Assembly: GCF_029201545.1 (NCBI RefSeq) | Contig: NZ_CP104007.1 | Coordinates: forward strand, 1,770,501 to 1,834,500 | Length of the DNA: 64,000 bases | Direction of reading: 5' to 3' | Source of the DNA: Devosia sp. FJ2-5-3 | GTDB lineage: Bacteria; Pseudomonadota; Alphaproteobacteria; Rhizobiales; Devosiaceae | Part shown: positions 24,957 through 33,478 of the stretch, one piece after another | Layout: the number at the start of each line of letters is the position of its first letter | Numbering within the stretch: position 1 is the stretch's first letter | Position numbers and translations under genes: made by a program | The notes under the pieces: model-generated | Seen by the model: the letters and a program-made list of their open reading frames with translations, nothing else | The model's database searches: none | What the model was told of the DNA's origin: nothing

Positions 24957-26003
24957 ATGACGACGCAAACATTTCCGATGAATGCCTGGTACGCCATTGC
25001 TTGGGATGTTGAGGTCAAGCGCAGCCTCCTGGCGCGCACGATCTGCGGAAAGCCCGTAGTTCTCTATAGAAAGCAAGACGGCAGTGCGGCCGCGCTGGCC
25101 GATGCGTGCTGGCATCGTCTGCTACCGCTCTCGATGGGAGAGCTTTACGGCGACAACGTCATCTGCGGCTATCACGGCCTCGAATTCGATGATACCGGTC
25201 GTTGTGTATACATGCCGTCGCAGGATACGATTAATCCATCGGCCTGCGTAAAATCCTATCCGCTAGTCGAACGTCACCGTTTCATCTGGCTGTGGATGGG
25301 GGAGCCCGAACTGGCCGATCCTGCGCTGGTGCCGGATCTGCATTGGAACCAGGACCCTGAATGGGCGTCGGACGGCAAGGTGATCCACGTCAAGTGCGAC
25401 TACCGGCTCGTCATCGACAATCTGATGGATCTCACGCACGAGACCTATGTGCATGGTTCCTCGATCGGTAATCGGGCCGTTGCCGAGGCGCCGTTCGAGG
25501 CGACCCATACCGACACGACCGCAACCATCACCCGGTGGATGCGCGATATCGATGCGCCGCCATTCTGGCGCGGTCAGTTGGGCAAGCCCGGCAATGTGGA
25601 TCGCTGGCAGATCATCAATTTCCAGGCGCCTTCGACCATCGCCATCGATGTGGGCGTGGCGCCTGCAGGCACGGGTGCGCCGGAGGGCGACCGCAGCCAG
25701 GGGGTGAACGGCTTCGTTCTCAACACCATGACGCCGGAAACCGACAAGACCTGCCACTATTTCTGGGCCTTTGCGCGCAATTACAAGCTCGATGAACAGG
25801 CGCGAACGCATAATCTGCGCGAAGGCGTTTCCGGGATTTTCAAGGAAGACGAGATCATCCTCGAGGCCCAGCAGAAGGCGATCGACGCCAATCCCGACCA
25901 TGTCATCTACAATCTCAACATCGATGCCGGATCGATGTGGGCCCGCAAGCTCATCGACCGCATGATCGCGGCCGAAAATGAAATGCAGCAGGCCGCAGAA
26001 TGA
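24957..26003 (+). CDS. vanA: Vanillate O-demethylase oxygenase subunit VanA-like
   Basis: A Rieske-type non-heme iron oxygenase, 348 residues, that removes the methoxy methyl group of vanillate to give protocatechuate and formaldehyde. The Rieske [2Fe-2S] ligands are C51/H53 (ACWHR) and C70/H73 (CGYH), and the mononuclear-iron site is in IDNLMDLTHETYVHGSSIG. The ATG at 24957 follows GGGAGGGGAC. It lies upstream of the GntR regulator (4-bp overlap) and the reductase, the normal vanAB set. The substrate is inferred from this context; other aromatic O-demethylases look alike. Confidence 0.85.
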   Translation: MTTQTFPMNAWYAIAWDVEVKRSLLARTICGKPVVLYRKQDGSAAALADACWHRLLPLSMGELYGDNVICGYHGLEFDDTGRCVYMPSQDTINPSACVKSYPLVERHRFIWLWMGEPELADPALVPDLHWNQDPEWASDGKVIHVKCDYRLVIDNLMDLTHETYVHGSSIGNRAVAEAPFEATHTDTTATITRWMRDIDAPPFWRGQLGKPGNVDRWQIINFQAPSTIAIDVGVAPAGTGAPEGDRSQGVNGFVLNTMTPETDKTCHYFWAFARNYKLDEQARTHNLREGVSGIFKEDEIILEAQQKAIDANPDHVIYNLNIDAGSMWARKLIDRMIAAENEMQQAAE

Positions 26004-26734
26004 ACGCCAGTTCGGATCGTGCGGGCCAATCGCAACGCGCTCTGATGGGTGTGCGCGATCTGATCATCTGCGGAGAAATACCCGCCCATGCGCGCCTGTC
26101 GGAAGTGGCGCTGGCCGAACGGCTGGGTATATCGCGGACCCCCTTGCGGTCGGCGCTGGCGCGGCTCGAGCAGGAAGGGCTTGTGGAAGCGATCCCCACC
26201 GGTGGGTATGCGGTTCGCGGATTTACCCGTGAGGACGTCACCGACGCGATAGAACTGCGTGGCGTGCTGGAGGGCACCGCCCTCCGGCTGGCGGCGGAAC
26301 GGGGCGTCGATACCGGCAGGATGGATGGGCTCAAGCTCCTGCTCGCAGAATTGGACGAGGCGCTCGGGGTTGTCGCCGAAAGCATGGATTTCGAGCGCTA
26401 TGTCACCCTCAATGCCGAGTTGCATACGCGGCTCTGGGGGTTGGCAAGCCAGACAATCCAGCGCGAGATAGAGCGCGTCACAAGCCTGCCTTTCGCTTCG
26501 CCCAGCGCCTTTCTCAACAAGCAGGCCGATGTGCTGGCGTTCCGTCGATCTCTCTACGGGGCCCAGGACCAGCACCGCGCGATGGTGCAGGCTGTCGAGC
26601 GCAGGGAAGGGGCCCGTGCGGAAGCCTTGGCCCGGGAACATGCAATGCTGGCCCGGCAAAACCTCGAATTCGTGCTGGATGAGGATCGCAGCCTGATCCG
26701 CCGCGTTCCGGCACTCTCACTGGTGGTGGGGTAG
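26000..26734 (+). CDS. GntR/FCD-family regulator (VanR-like)
   Basis: A 244-residue regulator with an N-terminal winged helix-turn-helix (about 10-75; ARLSEVALAERLGISRTPLRSALARLEQEGLVEA is the recognition part) and a C-terminal FCD ligand-binding domain (about 85-215) with the usual metal-binding histidines (ELHTRLW, HRAMVQAV). It sits between vanA and vanB and overlaps vanA's stop (ATGA). This is the position and family expected of VanR, a repressor of van genes that is released by vanillate; the effector here is inferred. Confidence 0.85.
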   Translation: MNASSDRAGQSQRALMGVRDLIICGEIPAHARLSEVALAERLGISRTPLRSALARLEQEGLVEAIPTGGYAVRGFTREDVTDAIELRGVLEGTALRLAAERGVDTGRMDGLKLLLAELDEALGVVAESMDFERYVTLNAELHTRLWGLASQTIQREIERVTSLPFASPSAFLNKQADVLAFRRSLYGAQDQHRAMVQAVERREGARAEALAREHAMLARQNLEFVLDEDRSLIRRVPALSLVVG

Positions 26735-26738
26735 TCCC

Positions 26739-27707
26739 ATGCGTAACAGACTTGAATGGCGCAATGGGCGCGTCGCCAGCCTGCGGCATGTCGCGGACGA
26801 TGTTCTCTGCCTGACCTTCGCCGTCGAAGGCGCCTTGCCACGTTTCGATCCCGGGTCCCACACCAATATCAGGGTCGATATCGGCGAAAGGCATGCGGTG
26901 CGGACCTATACCATCGTGCCGGCTCCAAAAGGGCATCTGGCGGTTGCTGTGAAATTGCATCCGCAGAGCCGGGGCGGTTCGCGCCATATGTGGAGCCTGC
27001 GGGAGGGCGATCCGGTGCGGCTCACGGTGCCGGAAAACCGGTTCGAACTGAGTTGGCGCGCACCGCACTATCTGTTGCTCGCCGGCGGCATCGGCATCAC
27101 GCCGATCTATGGGATGGCGAAGGCCCTTATGGGGCGCGGAGCGTCGGTGCGGCTCGTCTATGGGGCCCGCGCGACCGGCCTGATGGCATTCCGCCAGGAA
27201 CTGCAGGAGCTGCTCGGCGAGAGGCTCGTGCTGCGGGATAATTCCGTCGGCGAGCATGTTGACCTTGCAGGTGAATTCGCGGCGCTGCCGCCCGGCGGGG
27301 AATGCTATCTCTGCGGGCCGATCGGCATGCTGGAGGCGGCGAAAGAAGCCTGGGTGGGAACAGGGCGGCCCCTCAGCCGTCTCCGCTACGAGGTGTTCGG
27401 GGATAGTGGTCTTCTTGCCGAGGAGGCGTTCAGCGTCGACATCCTCAATCGCAATCAGTCCGTTACGGTTCGTCCCGACCAGACGCTGCTGGAAGCGCTG
27501 CTCGATGCAGGGGTGGACATGGTCTATGACTGCCAGCGCGGCGAATGCGGGCTGTGCGCCGTCAAAGTGCTGGAGCGCCAGGGCGCGATCGACCATCGCG
27601 ACGTCTTCCTCAGCGCGGAGCAAAAGGCGGAGAACGACCGCATGTGCGCCTGCGTCTCTCGCCTGACCGCCGGCGGCGGCACAATCGACGTGGGATATCG
27701 CGCCTGA
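26739..27707 (+). CDS. vanB: Vanillate O-demethylase reductase subunit VanB-like
   Basis: A 322-residue class IA ferredoxin reductase that passes electrons from NAD(P)H to VanA. It has a ferredoxin-reductase FMN/FAD domain (about 1-100, RTYTIVPAP), an NAD-binding domain (about 105-215, GGIGITPIYGMAKAL and YLCGPIGML) and a C-terminal plant-type [2Fe-2S] domain (about 235-322) with CX4CX2C in DCQRGECGLCAV plus a fourth cysteine in MCACVSR. It begins 4 bp after the regulator. The pairing with vanA is convincing. Confidence 0.9.
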   Translation: MRNRLEWRNGRVASLRHVADDVLCLTFAVEGALPRFDPGSHTNIRVDIGERHAVRTYTIVPAPKGHLAVAVKLHPQSRGGSRHMWSLREGDPVRLTVPENRFELSWRAPHYLLLAGGIGITPIYGMAKALMGRGASVRLVYGARATGLMAFRQELQELLGERLVLRDNSVGEHVDLAGEFAALPPGGECYLCGPIGMLEAAKEAWVGTGRPLSRLRYEVFGDSGLLAEEAFSVDILNRNQSVTVRPDQTLLEALLDAGVDMVYDCQRGECGLCAVKVLERQGAIDHRDVFLSAEQKAENDRMCACVSRLTAGGGTIDVGYRA

Positions 27708-27762
27708 AATTGCCGTGTCTCTCGCTTCCTTCGGGGGGCGTGAGGCACGGCACCGCACCCCC

Positions 27763-27790
27763 TTGCGCGGGATTAGTTATGATATATAAC
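27763..27790 (+). promoter_or_regulatory. Promoter and MarR operator of the ferulate operon
   Basis: The inverted repeat GTTAT-GATAT-ATAAC lies at 27776-27790. A -10-like TATAAC (27785-27790) lies 16 bp after a -35-like TTGCGC (27763-27768), so binding would block the promoter. The site differs by one base from that at 33441-33455 in front of the MarR gene. Confidence 0.6.
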
Positions 27791-27813
27791 AAGATTCATG
27801 AGGGAGGGGACTC

Positions 27814-29682
27814 ATGGATTTCAAGGCAGCGTCCATACGGCCTGTGCGTCTGGGGAATATGGCAGCCACGGCCAAGCCACGGCCTGACGGCAGTATACTG
27901 ATCAAATCTTCAGAGACTCTGGGTGCCTATCCGCGCTCCATCGTCGATGCGCTTGCTGCCTGGGCCGAAAAGACCCCCGATGCCATTCTGATCTCGGATC
28001 GCGAAGGCGCGGGTTGGCGCTCGCTGACCTATTCGCAGGCAGTGGAGCGCATCCAGCCACTGGCGCAGGCGCTTCTCGATGCCGGGCTCGGGCCAGAGCG
28101 GCCGCTGATGATCCTGTCGGGGAATGAGATCGAACACTTCCTGCTCGGAATGGCGGCTATTTGGGTCGGTATTCCCTATGCACCGATTTCCCCAGCCTAT
28201 TCCTTGGTCTCGACCGATTTCGGCAAGCTCCGGCACATTACAGAACTGCTGACGCCGGGAATGATCTATGCCAGCGATGGCGAGCGTTTCGAGGCGGCAA
28301 TCGAGGCCGTCATTGGGGGCGATGTTCCGGTGGTGGTTCGCACCAATCCCCTGGCGTCGCGCGACAGCCTCGTTTTCGACGAATTGCTGAAAACGCCCGT
28401 CACCAGGGTGGTGGCGCACGCCCATGCGGCGATCTCAGGCGATACCATTGCCAAGGTGCTCTTTACGTCCGGCTCGACGGGCCTGCCCAAAGGCGTCATC
28501 ACCACGAACCGGATGATGGCCTGCAACCAGCAGATGATCCGCCAGGCTCTTGCTTTCCTCGAGGATGAGCCGCCGGTGCTGCTCGACTGGATGCCCTGGA
28601 ACCATGTGGCGGGCGGGAGCCACAATGTGGGGCTGACACTCTATAATGGCGGCAGCTTCTACATAGATGACGGACAGCCGACGCCGGCACGCTTCGGCCG
28701 CACGCTAGAAAACCTCTCCATGGTGCAGCCCACCTTTTTCACCAATGTGCCAAAGGCCTACGAGTTTCTGGTGGCGGCATTTGCCGACAATCCCACTGCG
28801 CGCAAGAACCTCTTCGCGCGGCTCAAGCTGCTGCAATATGCGGGGGCGGGGCTCGCCCAGCATGTCTTTGACGGACTGGACGAGGCAGCGCGCGCCGAGA
28901 CGGGCGAGCGTATCCTGATCATTACCGGTTACGGCTCGACCGAGACCGCTCCTTTTGCTTTCACCACCACCTGGCCGGTGGAAGAGGCGGGCCATATCGG
29001 CCTTCCCGCCGCCGGGATGAGCGTGAAGCTGGTGCGCAACGCCGAAAAGCTCGAATTGCGGCTCAGAGGCCCGAACGTGACGCCGGGCTATTGGCGGGAC
29101 GCCGAAAAGACGGCCGAGACGTTCGACGACGAGGGCTATTACTGCATTGGCGACGCCGTGCGGTTTGCGGAGCCGGACCGGCTTGATCGTGGGCTGGTGT
29201 TCGATGGCCGCGTGACCGAGGATTTCAAGCTCTCGACGGGGACATGGGTGAATTTCGCGGCGCTGCGGAGCAAGATCATAGCTGCCTGCGCGCCGCTGAT
29301 CCGCGATGTCGTCATCACCGGGCTCGACCACAATTTCATCGGCGCCATGATTTTCCCGGACATGCAAGGCTGTTGCCGACATGCGGGGCTCGACGAGGCG
29401 ACGCCGCCGGATGCCATCGTCTCCCGGCCTGAGGTGAGAGCGCATTTCGAGGCCGCACTCAATTCGCTCTCGCAGCAGGCGACGGGCAGTTCGAACCATG
29501 TCGCCCGTGCCCTGCTGCTCGATTGCCTTCCCGACATCGACAAGGGCGAGGTTACCGACAAGGGTTCCATCAATCAGCGCGCCGTGCGCACACACCGGCG
29601 CCATCTCGTCGAACGGCTCTATGCGGACACGCCGGATGCCGAAATCATGATTTTCCGTCGCCAGGGAGAGCAGAATGGCTAG
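27814..29682 (+). CDS. fcs: Feruloyl-CoA synthetase (hydroxycinnamate-CoA ligase)
   Basis: A 622-residue ANL-superfamily adenylating enzyme that activates ferulate (and probably p-coumarate or caffeate) with ATP and CoA. Motifs: the P-loop-like TSGSTGLPKGVITTNRMM (about 213-230), GYGSTETAPFA (about 373-383) and the later YYCIGDA and VTEDFKLSTGTWVN. The long N-terminal region and the WMPWNHVAGG segment are usual in feruloyl-CoA synthetases. It starts the operon, 23 bp after the operator, and overlaps the thiolase gene by eight bases. The Shine-Dalgarno is GGGAGGG. Confidence 0.88.
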   Translation: MDFKAASIRPVRLGNMAATAKPRPDGSILIKSSETLGAYPRSIVDALAAWAEKTPDAILISDREGAGWRSLTYSQAVERIQPLAQALLDAGLGPERPLMILSGNEIEHFLLGMAAIWVGIPYAPISPAYSLVSTDFGKLRHITELLTPGMIYASDGERFEAAIEAVIGGDVPVVVRTNPLASRDSLVFDELLKTPVTRVVAHAHAAISGDTIAKVLFTSGSTGLPKGVITTNRMMACNQQMIRQALAFLEDEPPVLLDWMPWNHVAGGSHNVGLTLYNGGSFYIDDGQPTPARFGRTLENLSMVQPTFFTNVPKAYEFLVAAFADNPTARKNLFARLKLLQYAGAGLAQHVFDGLDEAARAETGERILIITGYGSTETAPFAFTTTWPVEEAGHIGLPAAGMSVKLVRNAEKLELRLRGPNVTPGYWRDAEKTAETFDDEGYYCIGDAVRFAEPDRLDRGLVFDGRVTEDFKLSTGTWVNFAALRSKIIAACAPLIRDVVITGLDHNFIGAMIFPDMQGCCRHAGLDEATPPDAIVSRPEVRAHFEAALNSLSQQATGSSNHVARALLLDCLPDIDKGEVTDKGSINQRAVRTHRRHLVERLYADTPDAEIMIFRRQGEQNG

Positions 29683-30916
29683 GCCACTCGCAATGCGGTT
29701 TGACGATGCCTGGCTGCTTGGCGGCGCCCGGACACCGTTTGTCGATTATCGGGGCGCATTTTCGTCGATTTCGCCTATCGACCTGGGGATCAAGGCGGCG
29801 CGGGGCGCAATCGAGCGCGTCGGCGTGCCTGCAGAGGATATCGAGCACACCATCGCCGGCTCGATGGCGCAGGCCTCGTTCGACGCCTATGTGACGCCGC
29901 GCCATATCGGGCTTTATGCCGGGGCGTCCGTGGAGGCGCCGGCGCTTCTGGTGCAACGGATTTGCGGAACGGGGCTCGAGGTGATCGCCCAGGCCGCGGA
30001 CTCGGTTTCGCTGGGTCGGATCGACCTTGCGCTTGCCGCCGGATGCGAGTCGATGAGCCGGAACCCGATCGCGGCCTATACGCACCGAAATGGATTTGCG
30101 CTGGGCGAGGTGGAGTTCAAGGACTTCCTGCTCGAGGCGCTCTACGATCCGGCCGGTTGCGTCAGCATGGGCGACACGGCCGAAAACCTGGCGCAGCAAT
30201 ACGGGATTTCGCGCGAGGCGGTTGACCGGTTTGCCGAGCGCAGTTTCGAGCGCGCGGTGGCGGCCAGGGAGGCGGGCATCCTCGCCGAGGAGATCGTTGC
30301 GGTCGAAACCGAGACTTTCAGTATCGAAGGGCTTGGCGATCGCGGGATCAGATTGCCGCGCGACATTGCCGCGGTGACCGAAGACAGTCATGTGCGGATC
30401 TCGCCCTATGCGGTGCTCGCCAAGCTGCGGCCGGCCTTTGGTGGCGTGCAGACGGGCGGCAATTCGTCGGCCATCGTCGATGGTGCGGCCGCGGTGCTGG
30501 TGGCTTCGTCCGACTATGCGCGACGCAAGGGCAAGGCGCCGCTGGCGCGTATTGTTGCCAGCGCCGCCGTGGGCGTGCCGCCCAAGATCATGGGGATCGG
30601 CCCGGCGCCGGCCATCCGCGCCGTGCTCGATGCGGCCGGAATGACGCTCGACCAGATCGACCGGATCGAGATCAACGAGGCTTTTGGGGCGCAAGTGCTG
30701 GCCTGCGTGGCGGAACTGGGGCTCGATGAAGCCAAGCTCAACGTCAATGGCGGAGCGATTGCCATCGGGCATCCGCTCGGGGCGACCGGCGTGCGACTAG
30801 CGCTGACGCTGGCGCTGGAGCTCAAGCGGTCGGGGCTGCGCTATGGCATCGCTTCGGCCTGTATTGGCGGCGGGCAGGGAATTGCCCTGCTCATTGAAAA
30901 TGTGGAGGCCCGCTGA
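29675..30916 (+). CDS. Thiolase (acetyl-CoA acetyltransferase family)
   Basis: A 413-residue thiolase. The nucleophilic cysteine is C97 (QRICGTGLE); the conserved NEAFGAQVLAC, the histidine in GGAIAIGHPLGATG and the second catalytic cysteine in ASACIGGGQG are all present. In this operon it would cleave the beta-ketoacyl-CoA made from feruloyl-CoA into vanilloyl-CoA and acetyl-CoA. Its ATG lies within the end of fcs (CAGAATGGCTAG), with GGGAGAGC upstream, so the two are coupled. Confidence 0.87.
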   Translation: MARPLAMRFDDAWLLGGARTPFVDYRGAFSSISPIDLGIKAARGAIERVGVPAEDIEHTIAGSMAQASFDAYVTPRHIGLYAGASVEAPALLVQRICGTGLEVIAQAADSVSLGRIDLALAAGCESMSRNPIAAYTHRNGFALGEVEFKDFLLEALYDPAGCVSMGDTAENLAQQYGISREAVDRFAERSFERAVAAREAGILAEEIVAVETETFSIEGLGDRGIRLPRDIAAVTEDSHVRISPYAVLAKLRPAFGGVQTGGNSSAIVDGAAAVLVASSDYARRKGKAPLARIVASAAVGVPPKIMGIGPAPAIRAVLDAAGMTLDQIDRIEINEAFGAQVLACVAELGLDEAKLNVNGGAIAIGHPLGATGVRLALTLALELKRSGLRYGIASACIGGGQGIALLIENVEAR

Positions 30917-31680
30917 TGGATATTGCGGGCAAGACGGTATTCGTTTCCGGCGCCGCCTCCGGGCTAGGCGCGGAGACCGCGCGGGCGCTGGTTTTGGGGG
31001 GCGGCGCCCGCGTGGCAATTTTTGACCGGGATGCGGTCAAGGGCAAAGCCGTGGCGGCGGAACTGGGCGGACAGTTTTTCGCGGTGGACGTCTCGGATGC
31101 GGCGAGCGCTGAAGCGACCATCGCCGAGGCTATTGCGGCATTGGGGGCGCCGTCGGTGCTGGTCAATTGCGCCGGAATTGGCACCGCAGCACGCATTGTG
31201 GGGCGCGAAGGGCCCATGGATCTGGCGGCCTTCCAGAAGGTCATCAATGTCAATCTGGTGGGCAGTTTCAACATGATGCGGTTGTGCGCTCATGCCATGT
31301 CTCAGGCGGAGCCGGACGCGAACGGGCAGCGCGGCGTGATCATCTCCACCGCCTCGGTTGCCGCCTATGAAGGCCAGATCGGGCAGGCGGCCTATGCCGC
31401 GTCCAAGGGCGGGATCGTGGCGCTGACGCTGCCGGCGGCGCGAGAGCTGGCGCGGTTTGGCGTGCGTGTCCTTGCCATTGCGCCGGGACTGTTCCTGACC
31501 CCGCTGCTCGAGGAACTGCCCGCGGAGGTACAGGACGGGTTGTCGGGAAATATTCCCAATCCACCCCGGCTCGGACGTCCGGCCGAATTTGCCCAGCTGG
31601 TGATGGCCATGGTTGCGAACGATTATCTCAACGGCGAAGTCGTCCGCCTCGACGGCGCGCTGCGCATGCAGGCAAAGTAG
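30916..31680 (+). CDS. SDR-family 3-hydroxyacyl-CoA dehydrogenase
   Basis: A 254-residue short-chain dehydrogenase of the HSD17B10-like branch. It has the NAD-binding GAASGLG (residues 12-18), NCAGIG, and the catalytic YAASK (Y160, K164) after a serine in IISTASVAAYE. In context it would oxidise the 3-hydroxyacyl-CoA formed by hydration of feruloyl-CoA to the 3-keto form. The start overlaps the thiolase stop by one base. Confidence 0.85.
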   Translation: MDIAGKTVFVSGAASGLGAETARALVLGGGARVAIFDRDAVKGKAVAAELGGQFFAVDVSDAASAEATIAEAIAALGAPSVLVNCAGIGTAARIVGREGPMDLAAFQKVINVNLVGSFNMMRLCAHAMSQAEPDANGQRGVIISTASVAAYEGQIGQAAYAASKGGIVALTLPAARELARFGVRVLAIAPGLFLTPLLEELPAEVQDGLSGNIPNPPRLGRPAEFAQLVMAMVANDYLNGEVVRLDGALRMQAK

Positions 31681-31686
31681 GCGGAA

Positions 31687-32100
31687 ATGTTCAGCAATCT
31701 CACCACCGTGACGATCCAGTTCGGCGACTGCGACCCGGCGGGCATCGTTTATTATCCCAATTATTTCCGCATGTTCGACAATGCGACGGCGGCGCTGCTG
31801 TCGGCAGCTCTCGGCATGAACAAGCGTCAATGGCTCGCCGAACAGGGTATTGCCGGCATTCCGATGGTCGATACGAGCGCGAAGTTCTTCGTGCCCTCGA
31901 GCTTCGGTGACGTGCTGGATATCAAGAGCGAAATAACTGAGCTGGGGCGATCGAGCTTTTCGGTGCGCCACAAGATCTTGCGGGAGACCGACCTGGCGGT
32001 CGAGGCGCTCGAAAAGCGCGTCTGGACCCGACGGGACGAAACCGGGGCGATCCGCTCCGCACCTCTCCCCGATGCCGTACGCAAATGTCTGTCGGAATAG
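31687..32100 (+). CDS. Acyl-CoA thioesterase (4-hydroxybenzoyl-CoA thioesterase family)
   Basis: A 137-residue hot-dog-fold enzyme with the 4HBT active-site motif FGDCDPAGIVYYPNYF, in which Asp16 is the likely catalytic residue, as in the Pseudomonas 4-hydroxybenzoyl-CoA thioesterase. Here it would release vanillate from vanilloyl-CoA (or 4-hydroxybenzoate from its CoA ester), giving the substrate of VanAB. It follows the dehydrogenase by six bases. Confidence 0.85.
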   Translation: MFSNLTTVTIQFGDCDPAGIVYYPNYFRMFDNATAALLSAALGMNKRQWLAEQGIAGIPMVDTSAKFFVPSSFGDVLDIKSEITELGRSSFSVRHKILRETDLAVEALEKRVWTRRDETGAIRSAPLPDAVRKCLSE

Positions 32101-32155
32101 GCAGGCCCCATCTGCGCCTTGTGCGCCTCGCTTCTGTCATGTGAAAGGACAAGAC

Positions 32156-32926
32156 ATGACGCACACGGATGTGCTCGAAATCGGCCACAAGGGCGCGATT
32201 GCTCACATTGTTTTCAATCGGCCCAACAAGCGCAACGCGCTCAATGATGCGCTGATCGCGGCGTTGGATGACTTCTTTTCGACGGTGGGAGACGACACCC
32301 GCGCAATCATCGTTTCGGGCGCCGGCGGTCATTTTTCGTCAGGCCTCGACCTATCGCAACATGTCTCCCGCGAGCCCTTGGAAGTCATGGCGCATTCGCG
32401 CAACTGGCACAGGGTGATGGCGCTGATCGCGCAGTCGCCGCGTCCGGTGGTGGCGGCGATGAGCGGCGCTGTCATGGGGGGCGGGCTGGAATTCGCCGCC
32501 AGCTGCCATGTTCGGGTGGCCGAGGAGACGGTGCGGTTTCAGATGCCCGAGGGCATGCGCGGCATCTTCGTCGGCGGGGGTGGTTCGGTGCGGATTTCCA
32601 ATCTGATCGGGGCGCATCGCATGACCGAGATGATGCTGACCGGGCGCAGCTATTCGGGCCTCGATGGAGAACGGCTGGGTCTGGCCCATCATTGCGTGCC
32701 CGAGGGGCAGGCGCTGACCAAGGCATTCGAGCTGGCCGAGCGCATCGTGTGCAATTCGCCCACCATCAACCAGCTGATCATCCAGGCGATCGCGCAGATT
32801 TCGGCAATGCCGCCAGAGGCCGGCCTCTATGCTGAAAGCCTGACGGCGGCGCTCAGCCAGACCGGGCCCGATGCGGAAGAGGGGCTGCGAGCCTTCCTTG
32901 AAAAGCGCGTTCCGGTGTTTCGCTAG
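32156..32926 (+). CDS. Enoyl-CoA hydratase/isomerase (crotonase) family protein
   Basis: A 256-residue crotonase-fold protein with the oxyanion-hole segments GHFSSGLDL (about 61-69) and GAVMGGGLEFAASCH (about 103-117). It would hydrate the side-chain double bond of feruloyl-CoA. It does not resemble the classical feruloyl-CoA hydratase/lyase (Ech/HCHL, which yields vanillin); the operon has no vanillin dehydrogenase, so the beta-oxidative route is more likely. The stop overlaps that of the MarR gene (CTAG). AAGGAC precedes the ATG. Confidence 0.85.
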   Translation: MTHTDVLEIGHKGAIAHIVFNRPNKRNALNDALIAALDDFFSTVGDDTRAIIVSGAGGHFSSGLDLSQHVSREPLEVMAHSRNWHRVMALIAQSPRPVVAAMSGAVMGGGLEFAASCHVRVAEETVRFQMPEGMRGIFVGGGGSVRISNLIGAHRMTEMMLTGRSYSGLDGERLGLAHHCVPEGQALTKAFELAERIVCNSPTINQLIIQAIAQISAMPPEAGLYAESLTAALSQTGPDAEEGLRAFLEKRVPVFR

Positions 32927-33390
32927 GTCAGCCGCTCGAGGAGAGACAGCAATTGGTCGCGTTGCGCATTGCCCCCCAGCCTGTCGATGAATTCCTGCTC
33001 CAGCTCTTCGTGCACCTTGCGCGCCTGGGCGAGGAATTTCTCGCCTTCGGGCGTGAGGTGCAATGCATTGGCCCGGCGGTCGGTCTTGACGTGCACGCGC
33101 TCAAGCAGGCCCCGGGCCTGCAGACCATCGACAAGGGCGACGAAATTGGCGCGCTTGACCCCGAGTGCGGAGGCGATTTCGGTCTGCTTGCGCCCTGGAT
33201 TGCCGTCGACGAGGACAAGCACCGAATATTCGGCCGGGCGCAGCGCGAGGTCGGAAAAAACTGCCATGAACCGTTGAAACACACTGAGCTGAGCGCGCCG
33301 CAAACGATAGCCGATCATTCCGAGCTGGGCATCGGCTGCCGCCCCGATTTCGGTCTCATCGTTTTCGGGCACGGCATCAGTTTTCGGCAT
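32923..33390 (-). CDS. MarR-family regulator of the hydroxycinnamate genes
   Basis: A 155-residue winged helix regulator: LRPAEYSVLVLVDGNPGRKQTEIASALGVKRANFVALVDGLQARGLLERVHVKTDRRANALHLTPEG is the DNA-binding part. The ATG at 33390 (MPKTDAV) is preferred; TTG at 33432 has no Shine-Dalgarno. MarR proteins such as HcaR, CouR and FerR repress hydroxycinnamate genes and are released by the hydroxycinnamoyl-CoA thioester. Its own promoter carries the GTTAT-N5-ATAAC site, which indicates autoregulation and control of the fcs operon. Confidence 0.85.
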   Translation of the reverse strand: MPKTDAVPENDETEIGAAADAQLGMIGYRLRRAQLSVFQRFMAVFSDLALRPAEYSVLVLVDGNPGRKQTEIASALGVKRANFVALVDGLQARGLLERVHVKTDRRANALHLTPEGEKFLAQARKVHEELEQEFIDRLGGNAQRDQLLSLLERLT

Positions 33391-33440
33391 TCGGGCGCTC
33401 CGTCTGTAGGGAGTGTCGCTTGATGCGACCAAAGAGTTTT

Positions 33441-33478
33441 GTTATGATAAATAACATTTTAGGCGGCGGGTTCGTCAA
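33441..33478 (-). promoter_or_regulatory. MarR-gene promoter with operator
   Basis: GTTAT-GATAA-ATAAC lies at 33441-33455, matching 14 of 15 bases of the site at 27776. On the minus strand a -35-like TTGACG (33478-33473) lies 17 bp before a -10-like GTTATT (33455-33450) that overlaps the site. It also lies 218 bp upstream of the TRAP transporter genes on the other strand. Confidence 0.6.

Noticed and set aside
32156..32926. Reading the crotonase as a classical feruloyl-CoA hydratase/lyase (Ech/HCHL)
   Set aside because: The sequence lacks the characteristic regions of that enzyme as I know it, and no vanillin dehydrogenase is nearby, whereas thiolase and dehydrogenase are. I could not run an alignment, so this is a judgement by eye.
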